A stretch of 64,000 nucleotides of DNA, taken from NCBI RefSeq assembly GCF_964355755.1, contig NC_092676.1, forward strand, positions 23,108,288 through 23,172,287. The letters are read 5' to 3'. This DNA is from Antedon mediterranea. Taxonomy: Eukaryota; Echinodermata; Crinoidea; Comatulida; Antedonidae. The notes under the pieces were generated by a model. That model ran no database searches and had not been told where the DNA came from. It saw only the letters and a list, made by a program, of their open reading frames with translations. Each line of letters starts with the position of its first letter. The stretch's first letter is position 1. A program made the position numbers and the translations under genes. Shown here one piece after another: positions 1 to 12,738 of the stretch.

Positions 1-2246
1 TTATAATTGTTATTTTTATTTCTCTCTTAAAAAGAGTGTGATAATCCTAGTTTCTCGGCCCTATTATTCTCTGTACTAATTTCCTAGACTATCCCCGCAC
101 TTTTCCCTTTCACCATCTCCTTTCAATTCTCCTTCCTTTATTCATAGATGTATTCCCTGATTCTGGGACTGGATATTCCCCATTTACAGTACCTAGTAAA
201 ATATGCCAGTGTTTTTTTATTTGTTGATTTTTAAGGTAAAATTAAGAATCACAAAACGGGAAGAATTTTTTGATTATTAAAATGTAAAGTTAATCTTTGT
301 AAGTTTTTGATAATGGTATATTGGTGCTTATCACTGTTTTTTTAAACATTATACTTAAGTGTGAATTAGTTGGTTAATAACTACAAATAGCATAGTACTG
401 TAACACATATTTTAGTGATTCACATGGCTCACAAGCTGGACTATATAAACACCTTGCTTTAATATACAATTTCTTAATCTAGATTTAAGGCATGTGATAA
501 TATATTTTGTTGGGTAGAATGGTATTATAGTTTGTTCACTAGTAGTTTAGTAATGTTTACTTTCATCTAGATTAAAAGTTCAGACACATTTAAACACATA
601 TCAATGCAAAAGCTGAGGTCTTTGCATAGTTAAAATAGTTCCCAAAGTGACCAAATTCCTGTACACAGTAGAACAATTTATGCTATATTCGGCATGTTAT
701 GCTTAATCGTATTGATATAAATTTTATATTCTTTATAATATATTGACATAAAATTTAAATATAAGAAAAAATATTTACCACAGAAAATGATTTTGCATAC
801 ATTTTTAATAGTATTCATAAAATGTAATTCCATAAATTAGTAGAAATTTTGAAAGTTTTGTTTTATTATTAGAATTTAATTCTTATTTTGTAGAAATACA
901 TCACCTTTAAAACCCAAGTTAGATAAACATTTAAATGTACCCGTAGTTTATATTGTAGTATTGTTTGTATGTTTTACCATGTACTATATAATTTTAACTA
1001 TTAATTTGCATGGCTAACGATATTGACGTTTAGTCCAGGGAATACGGATATTATGGACATCTTGAGATACGACCATTTATTATGGAATTGACAAAAAAAT
1101 TGAAATCAACTAATAAATTGTCCTCATAAAATATATATGTTGTTTTGTTTCATTGTTTTCAGAAGAATGAAAGCATGTGATTCTTGTATATTTTATTGTC
1201 GCTTATGGCATTATCTCTCCAGTATCACAGAGAATTCCATGATACAGTGTTACATGTCTATCACATCTCCAGTATCATAGGCAATTCCATGATACAGTGT
1301 TACATGTCAATCGCATCCTTGTATCGTTGAAGCTGGAATAGGTTTGAGCACCATTACCGAGGTATGCTGTCCATAAAATTAATGAATGTAATATTAAAAA
1401 CAGAATCATATGTTTGGTTGACCATAGGCTGGTTATTTCTGGTTTTCACGCTGCTGCTCTAGCCCGCTACGTCACACGAGATGACTCATTCATTAGATGA
1501 AATCAAGCAGCTTTATTGTACTACACTTTGACATTTTTGTTAAAATGGAAACTCCACTATAATTTATTGGTACCACCTGTTGAATCCAAAAACGGCTGAG
1601 AAAAGAGTCTAACGACAAATCCCAAAGCATTCTGGTATTTATGAGTTTCATGATATAATTCGCTGTCAGATAATCATTGAATTATTATCAAAACAGTCCA
1701 TTGAAGTTTTTGTTTGTAATAGGATACTTGAAGTATCTAGGCATGATGAAGTGACCCCCAGACTTGACCTTAGCAATAACAATAAGCGAGCAGCGTTTTT
1801 TGTAAGAAATATTCTTGTTTAGAACTATATTTACAAAAAAAAAATTAGACAAAAATGTCAAAAATTGAAATGATTATAAATAGCACCCTCTATTTATATC
1901 AATAGCAGCCAGGTCTAACAGTACACCACCACTACACTGAATTCAGTATGTTGGAAGAAATAAACAGTTTTTATTTTGGCTCACTGCTGTTGCCTTATTT
2001 TGAGAATCATTCCAATAGCCAAAACAAAATCTAAATCACATATGTATGTCCAATACAATTGCACAAAATATCAAGGTCGCTGTCTGAAGATTTGGCATTA
2101 AAACGGTAAACACTGAATCCATCAACAGGGCCTACTGAAAACATAGTTTTCTACAAAATGGAATCGATCACTTTTGATAGATTTTTGTTTCTTGTAGCTT
2201 ATATTCTTCTTTTGCAGTTCAAATCCAATTTAAACAGGTTATTCAC
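1..2246. other. Intergenic region downstream of profilin-4
   Basis: No gene is recognisable here. It is AT-rich DNA beyond the PFN4 stop codon and should include the PFN4 3' UTR; a reverse-strand AATAAA lies near 1970. At 1216-1315 there are two tandem 50-bp near-copies, each starting TCTCCAGTATCA. Confidence 0.5.
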
Positions 2247-4223
2247 TCATTTGTCCTTCTCTTTAAAGTACTCGGCTTGAAATAGAAAAAAAAAATGTGC
2301 ATTTCAGTTTAAAAATACTTTTTTAATTACAGTAATAGAAAAAAAATGTTATCTTTGTAAAGACTGAAAACACCCTGTCTTACCAAGTTTTTCAACTGCT
2401 TCAACACAAACACTTGGAAACATGTTGGCATTGTAGGTGCCAAATATGATCAAACTTGCTGTCTTCACCAAAACTAGTCCCAACTTATCCTTTCAAAACA
2501 AAAAGTGATATTAGCTATTTATGAACCTTCAGTTTGCATTCGATTGGGACTTTAACGTTGAGTATTGTGTTTCCAGTTCAAATTAGTTTATTTGAATAAA
2601 TATTTTGAATTCTACGTTAGTATGCAACAAACAAACGAAAGCGCTCCGAAACTGAGTGAAGTACTTGACAAAATATTGCCACAGAGGGCACATATTGATC
2701 GATATTTCAGCCCATGTTAAAAGAATACAAATTTTTCTTTTTTGTTTGTGAAGTTATTAATGAACCGGTTTTCTTGAATTTCAATAGGCATGTTCTAAAA
2801 GTATATACCTATTAACACCAACAGATTCAGAATAATTGAAAATTGTAGGTGCTACGTCGTGAGGTGGTTTCCCGAATGATCGTAAAATCAAAACGGTACT
2901 GGGTATGACCAACTAGCGTTCTTGTCACCAACTAGCGTTCTTGTCACCAACTTGTCATCCATTCATAGAAGTACTGATGTAGTAGCCTATCTGTACGGTG
3001 ACCATAGAATGTGACCCGAGACATGACTAACTACGACTTTTAATTGATAGAAGATTGAAAAAATTGTTAAGAAGAGTTGTACTGTATGTGGATGTTTAAT
3101 GAAATTATGTCAATAATGTTTACACACTAGGCATATAAATAGTAATGTTTGTTAGTAAAATTAATTTTGAGTTAATAAGAATAAGGTATAAGGAAGAAAA
3201 GCAAAGAGACTATGGCGCGGCTATTCCTGAATATACAATACTAAGTATCGTAGTTTTAAATATTAATTTTTAGGCGATCTTGACAAAGGTCAAGCGCCTA
3301 TAGCCTGCCACGTTTCGATATTCAATATTCAAATAAGCATACAAAGCATGTACTATACTTGGCAAAATTGTATTTTGCCAAGTAATGAATAAAATTTAAC
3401 CATTCAAATAATAAAAAAGTAGTAAATCATCGTTTTTGTGTATACTTACAATTTTTGCATATATGGAGTTTTTATCTGCTCTGACGCACTTGTAGAGTTT
3501 GTCATTGTAGAATAAACCTTCTTCCCGAGTGCGTGGAGGGTCCTTAAAAGCACTCACTAACCTTTGCATCTGGTCATTGTGAAGCTACAAAATAAAACCA
3601 TTGAATATTTTACACGATATATTACAACATTACATACATACAACTTCTTTTATTCCATATTATAATTATAAATCGCTCTGGTATGTATCTCTTACCGTGA
3701 ATCCTGCAGAGCTTGCACGTAATGACATGTCTTTTCGTCTGATGATTGCGCAATGTTCGACGTGACCTGTGCCAATAAGAGCATCGTGTAACAGATTCTG
3801 AAGTTGGTTCATTTTGGACCGATCCTAAAAAAAGACATAACTTATTAGAAACCATTTTAAAAGTGAAAAAATTACACTAAAAAAAAAAATATTAATAGTA
3901 CAAGTAAATCATAAGTAGATTCCGAGGGTGTACAAGCTGCCTTTTTTAGAGGATAACAACAAATCTACTCGTAAATTTTGTTGGTTTTTAGCAAATTATA
4001 TCAAAATCAATGATAATTTCGCATTTATTTAGTTCTCAGTGTACATTCATCTTGTATTTCTCACAGAATACACACAATTGTGTATTTTTTTTTAAATCAC
4101 AATCAAAGAAAAATTGTACACCTGTTCAGGTAGATGTGGCGTATCCGGATCAATGTGTTCTATAACTAGTTTCACCAATTCTTGAATTTTATCAAGTCGT
4201 TTGTATGCAGTGGCTTCAACCAT
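2247..4223 (-). CDS. PFN4: Profilin-4 (testis-type profilin), five coding exons
   Basis: Exons in transcript order are 4122-4223, 3696-3824, 3450-3584, 2384-2489 and 2247-2275 (stop 2247-2249). All introns have GT-AG ends and the joined frame stays open for 166 codons. From residue 39 the protein follows remembered human PFN4 (129 aa) along its length: MNQLQNLLHDALIGTGHVE at the start, REEGLFYNDKLYKCVRADKN in the middle, FPSVCVEAVEKLAEYFKEK at the end. PFN4 is a divergent profilin linked to male germ cells in vertebrates; it binds lipids better than actin. The first exon adds 38 residues not present in the human protein. Its ATG has A at -3 and G at +4 and is preceded in frame by TGA, so I chose it; translation could instead start at the ATG at 3810-3812. 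The gene is head-to-head with FAM228. Sure of the family, less of the N-terminus. Confidence 0.88.
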
Positions 4224-4301
4224 GATTCAAGCAATGAAACAGATTTCAATGAGAGGCATATGATAGATAATACAGCTGGGTACAATTATGGAGCCAATTA
4301 C

Positions 4302-6526
4302 CTCTGCGTGTAAAGTACTGTTGTGAAAGTCTTGTAAAGCAAGACCAGTTTTTAATGCTCCCTTGTTTTCTGCAGTTCTCTTTTAAATTATACATATGTT
4401 TCCAGACCTTTCACCTGCACCCTATCCCAGTATAGCGAGAGATCAATGCACCAAGCACTCTTGCAACAAATTTTAAACTTGAAAACAATCATCCAAAAAC
4501 CTAATATAAAAGACGTCAGAAATGCTATCGCTATCTTCTCAGAGCTGACGTTTAAGAGGATGCAGGTTTCCAAAGGTGATAACTGTACTTATATAGGCTG
4601 GTGAAAGACAGAATAATAAAAGGGAGGTAGCCTGCTACAACTGTAGGTATGGTAACAACATAACTTCAGTCACAGTTCATAAAGTTTATATACATGTAAC
4701 TTGAGAACTACAGTACACACATCAGGATCAAAAGTCAATTTGTTGAAACTTGGTTTTAATTAAAACAACTTTCACCAAACCTGTAGCATAGAAAAGCTGT
4801 ATAATGGACAATACTGCTTTTTTAATGTTTTTGATAAAGAAAAAAAACCTAATTCTCAGCACTAGTACACTATAAGGATGTAAATTCTTCTAAGTTCCAG
4901 TGAATTTAGATCTTCAACAGTGTGGACCGTGCCCCTGTACTACAGCTGTGCTCCTAGTTTTTATTGATTTAATTTGCTCTTTAATTAAAAGAAAATCAAA
5001 TATTTCAGTATAAACAGGTGAATCTTAGATCATAGTAAATTATACACAGAACAAATCACCACTGTATAATCAATGTCCAATGAATAAAACGATTGCAGAC
5101 GGAGCAGATGAAACGACTGGCAGGCTGCAACTGTAGATAATGTATAGATAGTAGCAAGTAAATTACTACCGAATGCTTAAAAGAGTAATATTAAGACAGT
5201 TATTTCAGAAGAATGTGACTTTAATTAACTTCCGTACAGCATCTTGATCTTGTTATCATCCTAAAAATACAGTATCGTCGTACGATATTAATGATATACT
5301 TATTTTTATATCACATGTGCATACTTCCAGCCAAAGAAACTCAAATCAATAACAAATGTAATTGCTTTTATAATTAAAATTGTGTGTCCTTCACTGCTGA
5401 TGTAGAATTACTTCTCTTAGCAACCCTTCATATGAATAGTAAATAGAGTCCCTGTGTTGCAACAGGTTTAACAAGCCTCTTTGTAAACAGCCTTTTGTAC
5501 AATGACAATGATGGTGTCTTTGAAAGACAAGTTTGATATTTTTTGGTCATGAGTCAATGAGCAGATTTAGGAGCATTGATATGCAAAGTGTTTTCTTTGA
5601 ATGTGTGGGTAATCCTAACCTGGAGGTTATAATAAATACAAAGTGTGGTAGATACTCTATACATTCGACAGCCAATGGCGTAACAGAGACCTGGGAGGCC
5701 CTTGGTTTTAGGTACCCCTGGCCCTCCAACGGTGGAGGCCTCAGGCATTTAAGCATTTTTTCGACATATTTTAATGCCTGTTTTTTCCTCTGGGCAAAGC
5801 AACGGGGCCCCCATAACCTCCAGGGCCACTGAGTTTGCCAGTAAGCGCTCATCATAGCCATTCACCAAAGAGCAATCAGCAATATAGTTTTTTCTAGTGA
5901 ATCCACTAGAGAGCACTATCTTTTGCAAGTGTGGAAACCCTGAACAACAATGATCATGTAACAAATTCTGTGATTCCTCTAGTAACCTGCCGTGCTATGA
6001 AACAAAATTTCCAGTTCACACAGATGAAAGAAAAAAACATTTGTTTTGTTATAGATGCCTATATTTCTGATAGGAATAGTTTGCCTCACGCCACTTAGTC
6101 CTAACTTATGTTGATTATTGACTGTTTTACAAAATTTAATTTGAAATGTGACCTACAGTAATACCTAGACCATAAAGGTATAATTAAACCATGAAGGGTA
6201 TGCCTACTATGATGAATGAGGACAAATTCATCATGCATTCATTGTTATTTTTATTGTATACAGCTACACGTGCTATTTAAAAGAAAGATTAACAACACAC
6301 AACTGTTCTATGATTACACTACAACTTAAAAAGAATCATAAAAACCATACTAATTGATTATTGCAAGAAATACAATACCTTATAAAGAAAAGATCAAAAA
6401 TGTTTTGTTAATAACAATGTTACCTTTCTGTCATTATTTCCCGATAGAGGGCGTGAATAGCGTCTGCCGTATCCTTGGAAACCAAATGTAAACTGCAAAT
6501 TCCGAACAAAGTACTGTCCACAAATC
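4302..6526 (-). other. Unassigned exon-like minus-strand segments
   Basis: Three short stretches have a plausible 3' splice site upstream and an open frame: 6424-6526 (donor GTAACA), 5225-5260 (acceptor TATTTTTAG, reading DDNKIKMLYGS then stop) and 4302-4379 (donor GTAATT, 26 open codons). They could be alternative 5' exons of PFN4 or exons of an unrecognised gene. I recognise no protein family and could not join them into one convincing reading frame. Confidence 0.2.
5673..5870 (+). mobile_element. hAT-like MITE, degraded copy
   Basis: Starts CAATGGCGTAACAGAGACC and ends near a decayed inverted copy of that terminus. It shares sequence order with the copies at 28845-29016 and 48276-48464 (ending AGCCAGTGAGCGCAC then CGTTACGCCACTG). 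The right end is degenerate and no target duplication is visible here. Confidence 0.6.
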
Positions 6527-6847
6527 CTAATTAAAAACTATTTAATCAGAAATATGTCGATTTAATATTAAGCATTGAAGAATATATATAAATCAATGAA
6601 CATTATAAGTTCATTTCTAATGGTTATATATTTGTTTAAACGAACATAAAGTCGTTTACAACAGTTGTAAATAAGTGTGACAACGCGATAAACATTGTTT
6701 TGACCACCCCCACAACTTTCTGCCAGTCAAAACATTAGGCGCGCATGCATGTGTGTGATCGACAAACAATGAATCGGTAGCGAAGTAATGCAAAATGTTG
6801 ATTTAATTTAAAGATTTTAGCCTGCATCTTGGTGATTATCAGCAGGA

Positions 6848-9800
6848 ATGTATAGGGAAAGAAGCTTCAATAGAGAGCCAAATCTGGGCAGTATTACGGT
6901 TCATGCACCGGCTTTACGACGAGAACTTACAGCGATTGATCCAGCCCCGTCTGTTACAGTTGATCAGGCTGATTACATGCAGGAGAAGGTATAGCTGCTC
7001 GGGTGTCATGGACTCTAGGATCATGTGCCTAGCTAGGCCCTATATGTAGGAGGCCTACAGTAGCTAAGGCTAATATTTATTTTTAAGAACAAGTTTGAAA
7101 GAACTTAAGGCCTAGTAAAAACTATAATAATAATATAGATAGGCCTACTAGTAGGCTATAGTAGGCTAGGCCTTATAATATAATTTATTTACAGAAAAAT
7201 ACAAATTAAATTTTTGTTTAAATATAATAATATTAAAATTACGCATGTAATAAATAAGGTTCTCCTATCTAGACCATTTCCTAGGCCTATAAGTTATTGG
7301 GATATCCATACATTTTTTCTGATTTATATTCTAATTTTGTAGGACGCAACAAAAAAAAACAGTTCAGCCAGACGACCATGGTCTTCACCAAACCCAAGTC
7401 GTTCAAACATCACTCTATCAGCTACCAGTCGTTCTACTATTGGACAAGGCAGTAAAATTCAGAACTGGTTGAATGAAAAGGCAGTAAAAGGAATTCAAGA
7501 AAAGGCTGATCCTGAATCATTGACTACAAAGTCTCTGTATAATCCTATTCTGCATCGTGAAGATACGTTTGTCAGGGTAAAACTCCTATTCTATTTTATT
7601 AAAATTAACGCTGTTGCTAAAGATACGGTACCGTATCCATGCTTTTAAAAACTAAAGATACGGTAATTATAGAGGGCGCTTCCGTTTGCTAAAAGTACGG
7701 TAAAATTGCATTCCTAAAACTCGTACCTAAATATAAAACTCCTTCCTAAATATAAAACTCGTTCCTAAATATTAAATTCCTTCCTAAATATTAAAAACCT
7801 AACCCTCTAAATAATCTCTCTTAAATTAAAAACTAAAAAAAAAAAAAAAAAAAAGACGTCAAGAAGAGTATCGAACCTACAACCCCTTAAGCCAAAGCCT
7901 CACCACATGCCCACTAGGCTACACAGCTGGCTTGCAGAAAACCAATGCAATAACCTATTTGATTAACATCCACATTACATAGCGCCCTCTATAATTACCG
8001 TACCTTTAGTTTTTAAAAGTATGGATACGGTACCGTATCTTTAGACATAACGTAAAATTAATGCCATGAACATTCATTTACAAATGAGTACAAACAACAA
8101 TAAATATAGGAAAAGAAAGACCATGTAGGTGCTACCTACTATGTTACCTAGTTGGTCAACCACAAACAGAAAAAAAAATAATATTATCTACAAACAATAA
8201 ATTTACAACATTACAAAAAATTTACCAATTGCAAACATTTTGAATAATAATTATGTTTATTTATATTGTAGGATGTGCATAACTATCTTCTTAACAACTC
8301 CTACCTCGATTATCGCAAAAAAGAGATTCTCTACAAGAAATGGCAAGAGCGAGTAAGTGAGCCAATAGAAGCACAGAAAAGCAATGCTCTCAAGAATGGA
8401 TATGCTGATGTTGATAGCAGAAAAAGGAAGTTGTTCGAACAGTACTTAGCGCATATTAATAAGAAGGTATAAGCTGCATTCACACTGAGCCTAGATATGA
8501 TCAAAGAATACACTATTTGAATCTTAAGCTACATTCACACTGAGTCTAGATTTGATCAAAGATAGCACTGTTTAAATTTTAAGCTACATTCACACTGAGC
8601 CTACAGTAGATAGCACTGTTTAAATGTAGATCCTTTGTATGAATATTAATGAAAGGCTGACCATTGTCAGCTTTGTACTCCTAATATATCTGTACTTTAT
8701 TTTTATGTACACTTATTTGTTCTAGGGTCATGTATTTCTTGACACATTTGATCCTAAAGAGTATGATCCAATGAGGTTAGTCCATCCTCGTTCAGCACCT
8801 ATGGTTGCACGTACAAGAAGGCTTTCAGACCCATTGCTGATGCAGGCCCAGAATAGAAATGAAGAAGATAGGGTCATTCTAGGATGTACTTCAGGTACGT
8901 TTCTTTCAAGTATCAATTTTGACAGGACAAAGAGTAAAAGGGACACAAACAAATGGAGAAGGCAAGACTCAAACTCTTGCCTTTCTCTATTCCAGATTCT
9001 TTAGGACTGCACATATATTTTTAGAGCTTTATACCACTATAATTCAATCAGTGTCATAAACAAAATTACTTACACAACACAAACTTGAAATTGTTTGAGA
9101 GAGCAGTATGGCGTATTGGCCAAGGATATCAGACTATAATAGCATGTGAAAGGCATGGGTTCAAGACATGTCTGTGTCATATTCCTTTTAGATACCTTAG
9201 TCTTAATGCCTCATCCTTCCAATGGAATGTAAAGCTGTTGGTCCCATGTATATACATATGCATGGTACTGGAAAGAACTTGGTACCTTATTAGAAAAGAT
9301 TAGTGATCATGGTCTTCTTGTACTGGGTCCTTTGGGAATGCAATATTTTTTAGAAATAATAAAAAATCAATTTTACCTTGAAAAAGAAACTATCCATAAT
9401 TAGAAAATATTATTCCAAATACTGTCTGTATAACTTCACAATATTAAACTTAAAGAGTATATGTTATAATATTTCTGTGATTAAAGTATTTAGTATCTTG
9501 TTATGGTATTCACCTAAATTTGTTTTAGTTCAAATTCCTGAATTGTTAATTAAATTGTTAAGATACTAGAAGATGCTTAGTATATGATCCAGAGGTCATG
9601 TTTGTCTAATACAGTTATCAAACATAGTCATAGTTTACTGTAGTACTTGTACTTCAAGTGTCTGATGTATCAGTTAGATAATTAGAGATGCTCTAGGGAT
9701 CATGTCAATATTATTCTACAATTGTTGACAGCAAAAACATTTTGTTTTGTCTATATGTTTATGCATGGAGGAAATGGTTTATGCAATAGACAGTGTGTGA

Positions 9801-12738
9801 TTACCCATAATCAGGTTACATAGTAAAACATTGTATTTACTGCATCAACTGCAGTTGACTATTTTTTTGACATGGTACCTTATGTTTTCAAATATAAATA
9901 TAACTACACTATGTTTGCTATTCCTTGGTTGTATTTTTTAGAAACTAGTGTTTGTTTATATAGTTTATATAGAATAAACCACCATAGAAAATGCCTGGAT
10001 GGACTTAGCTTAATTTGACCTGATCAATTTTCTTATTAGGTTATATGCATGATATGCATATAACCTCTTGATTCTGTCAGAATCTTTATTTATTTCTTTA
10101 TTTATTTATTTATTTATTCTTTCCTTAGCAATATTTGTCCGTCAATTATCTTGATATCAGTTTCATCTAACTAAGTCAATTTTTCAGAGTATATTTCTTA
10201 TGGCCAGGAATCGATGTGGTTATGTTTTCACGGTGCGCAATCAAACATTACGCGGTCTACGCGCGATTTAACGAAATCACGTTTGTAATCATATCTTCAC
10301 AAGCATGAATCACTTTTAAACAAAATTTGGTACTCATAAATTTCAGGTCATATTTCATCATATGGCAATACAATTACGTGCGTAGCGCATATAACGCATG
10401 CGTACGCGCGCTTAAAATGTTCAAAATTGTCAGAATTTATTTTCGATGAAATTAGAGTACGTTTCAGGCAATTTTAAGCGTTTAAAAATTGCCATAAGTG
10501 CGCAGATTTTTGCAGGCGCACTGCGCGTCAAACGTTATTGCGCACTGTTTTTGTCCGATTACTGTTGTATAACCTTTCTTTAACAATATCATCATATTGT
10601 ATTAACTTTTCAACGCCAAACAGCGTTATACGAGTACGTCAAAAGTGACAGGCTACGCACGTGTAAGTTAACAAAATGGTGAAAATATGCTAAATTTTAA
10701 AATTAATATATATCGTTAGAATGCTCGGGAACACCGATTTTTTATTTCATTTTCTTGAAGTGTATGTATCATATGTATGATTTATTATGAAATTAAGAGA
10801 ACAAAAGTTGATTAAGTCATCATTAATGGCATATTAAATTTACAAAAATTAATTTCGACAATCAAACAAATTATAAAATTTTCTTAGGCCGAAATAACAA
10901 ACTTAACATTAACTTTCTTCCTTAAGAAGTTCATATATTAAAGTTAAAAGTATATAGTTTGACAGTGCATCATTTTAAAAAATCTTTAAAGATGTCATCA
11001 TAGTAAAAAATTATAATTCATTGCGGTATGTAATAATCTATCTGCACCAAAGTGGTTACTGCATAGTAAATACACGGAGGAATATTTCCATATTTTTTAG
11101 TCAGTTGTGTATGGCTCGGTGGTCTTTGCTCGTGTCTATAGCATTTAAGGTACCGAGTTCGAGTCTCACCTTGGGAAACGAGACAAAATAAGATTTTTTT
11201 TATTATCCGTATTGTTTGTTCAATTGTATTTCTTAGTGTATAGATTATACAGATATGATTTATAATGAAATTTATTTAAAAACACAAAATGTGGTTTATG
11301 ACATTATATACGCAGAAGGATCTTTGATCGGATTACGATACCGGCTATTGTATTTGCGTTAGCAAGATCCTATCATATATTATAAATAACTAAAGATTCT
11401 GAGAAAATCAATCAATCAAAATATCTTAAATCAATCAATTATCTTTATTTAAATCAATGCATATAACCTATAATTCGTCATAGTGACGAATTAAATCTAG
11501 TTAAACATTATTTTTGTGTTTATCAATTACATTATGTTTATTTTAACATGCTACTGTATACTGTAAGTAATATAACATGACTTATGAATTAAGAAAACAA
11601 AACAATTATAACCGATCAATTTTCTTATTAAACATTATTTTTGTGTTTATCAATTACATTATGTTTATTTTAACATTCTACTGTATACTGTAATATAACA
11701 TGACTTATGAATTAAGAAAACAAAACAATTATAACCGTTTTAAATCACTTGTTAAGATTCATTTATTGTTGCCGGTGGGTCTACTGTAGGATGGTTGCAG
11801 TGAAATATATTTAAATATGGTATAAAAGTTATAATGATAATGAAAACATGCATTGAAGTTTAGTTTTAAGTTTAGTTTAAGCAGTTTTATTTTATTACTG
11901 AGAGGGCTACCCTACTGAAAGAAAACGAAATAAAATATAAAATAAAATATGCTGTCTGTATGTAAATAAATGCATTCATTTATAGAGTTTTATTAATATT
12001 AATTCATAATATTATTTGATTTTAATATTATTGTTTTATTGTACACAAAAAAAAAGCAAAATAATCACCAAAAAATGTTTTTCTTTTAGGAGAACGTCTT
12101 TCAGATCGGGAAATAGAGCAATATAGACTACCACCATTACCATTGGTTCCGCTTGGACGACACGGCACAGAGTGCCGCACATGGCTTGCCATGCCACTCA
12201 CAGATATTGAAAGCCCAGTTAGAAGACAAAGCAGGTAAGGAGGTTCAGTAAAGAATTAAATTACAAAAATATATTTTTATTATATCTTATTTCAACAATA
12301 TTTGACGAATTATGCAAATAATATTTTATGATTTCTATCTTTTAAATTTGTTCAATGTTTTTCTAATAATAATTGTATATCTGTCATATTTTAAAATGTT
12401 GATACAAAAATAATGCAATAGAATAATAATTTTGAAAATCTGCTAACAAAACAAAAACAGCCAACCCTATTTTTTATTTGTTTTTGAACTAGACACAATA
12501 AACATTTTTACCTTTTAAAATTGTGTGTTTTTTTTATAGGAGGCGAATGCGTGGTACCTTTAACGACCTACATTTTGACGTTCGTGGATGGGCATCTGGC
12601 GCCCAAAACTCAAAATTGGCTGACGAGGAAATGAATATACAAAGGCGGCGTCAATTCTTGCAATACCATCCTGCCATAGCTACAGGGACGCTTACGCATA
12701 ATACGCCAGATACACCCCAAAGTGCTGCCTTGTGTTAA
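6848..12738 (+). CDS. FAM228: FAM228 family protein, six exons, complete
   Basis: Exons are 6848-6988, 7343-7576, 8272-8466, 8726-8894, 12090-12234 and 12540-12738, with GT-AG introns and a continuous frame of 360 codons plus stop. Residues from exons 3-5 match remembered human FAM228A/B in order: a YRKKEILYKKW block, an HINKKGHVFLDTFDPKEYDP block, then SDPLLMQAQ. FAM228 proteins have no established biochemical function. The N-terminal ~125 residues (exons 1-2) are Ser/Thr-rich, look disordered and have no partner I recognise. Exon 1 begins with ATG at 6848. Length is close to the human protein (about 320 aa). In humans FAM228B lies beside PFN4, so the neighbourhood supports the call. Intron 4 (8895-12089) hosts a Helentron-like insertion. 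Orthology to the A or B form cannot be decided. Confidence 0.88.
7617..8044. mobile_element. DNA transposon with ~60-bp terminal inverted repeats
   Basis: Lies in FAM228 intron 2. The left end reads CTAAAGATACGGTACCGTAT and continues to AGAGGGCGC; the right end is its near-exact reverse complement. The termini contain the palindrome GATACGGTACCGTATC. No transposase frame is present, so it is non-autonomous. A tRNA-like SINE sits inside it. Confidence 0.75.
7836..7934 (-). mobile_element. tRNA-derived SINE (reverse orientation)
   Basis: On the minus strand a tRNA-like head has an A box (TAGCCTAGTGGGCA) and a B box (GGTTCGATACTC), followed by a T-run that would end Pol III transcription. It is nested within the 7617-8044 element. 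Confidence 0.5.
8468..8625 (+). repeat. Three tandem ~55-bp repeats
   Basis: Three imperfect copies of a unit containing AAGCTACATTCACACTGAG directly follow FAM228 exon 3, in intron 3. No function is evident. Confidence 0.7.
9094..9200 (+). mobile_element. Probable tRNA-derived SINE fragment
   Basis: TATGGCGTATTGGCCAAGG resembles an A box and GGGTTCAAGACATG a B box at suitable spacing. The body is not recognisable. Confidence 0.4.
10039..11500 (+). mobile_element. Helentron-like non-autonomous element in FAM228 intron 4
   Basis: The left end is GGTTATATGCAT and its inverse ATGCATATAACC recurs at 10054-10065 and 11457-11468. A perfect 10-bp stem with a 3-nt loop (TAATTCGTCA tag TGACGAATTA, 11471-11493) lies just before a CTAG end. 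The flanks, GATCAATTTTCTTATTA on the left and TTAAACATTATTTTTG on the right, are joined without the element in the duplicate at 11614-11736, which is therefore an empty site. This gives either a TTA duplication or insertion between two T's. Subterminal inverted repeats plus a 3' hairpin are typical of Helentron-derived elements; a Harbinger element is less likely because true terminal repeats are missing. Coding capacity: none seen. Confidence 0.65.
11107..11195 (+). mobile_element. tRNA-like SINE head inside the Helentron-like element
   Basis: TATGGCTCGGTGGTC fits an A box and CCGAGTTCGAGTCTCACC a B box. An A/T-rich tail follows. It may be a passenger sequence captured or inserted after the host element moved. 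Confidence 0.5.
11504..11736 (+). repeat. Tandem duplication of ~125 bp (filled and empty site)
   Basis: 11504-11613 and 11631-11736 are near-identical. The second copy is preceded by the same 17 bases that lie left of the Helentron-like element at 10022-10038. A small segment was thus duplicated and one copy later received the insertion. Confidence 0.8.

Larger units (their letters stand above)
4224..6847. promoter_or_regulatory. Divergent intergenic region between PFN4 and FAM228
   Basis: About 2.6 kb separates the two head-to-head start codons, so it must contain both promoters. The stretch 6690-6780 is locally GC-richer and lies just before the FAM228 start, a plausible bidirectional promoter. 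No TATA box is convincing. A degraded MITE lies at 5673-5870, and exon-like minus-strand pieces are listed separately. Confidence 0.35.
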
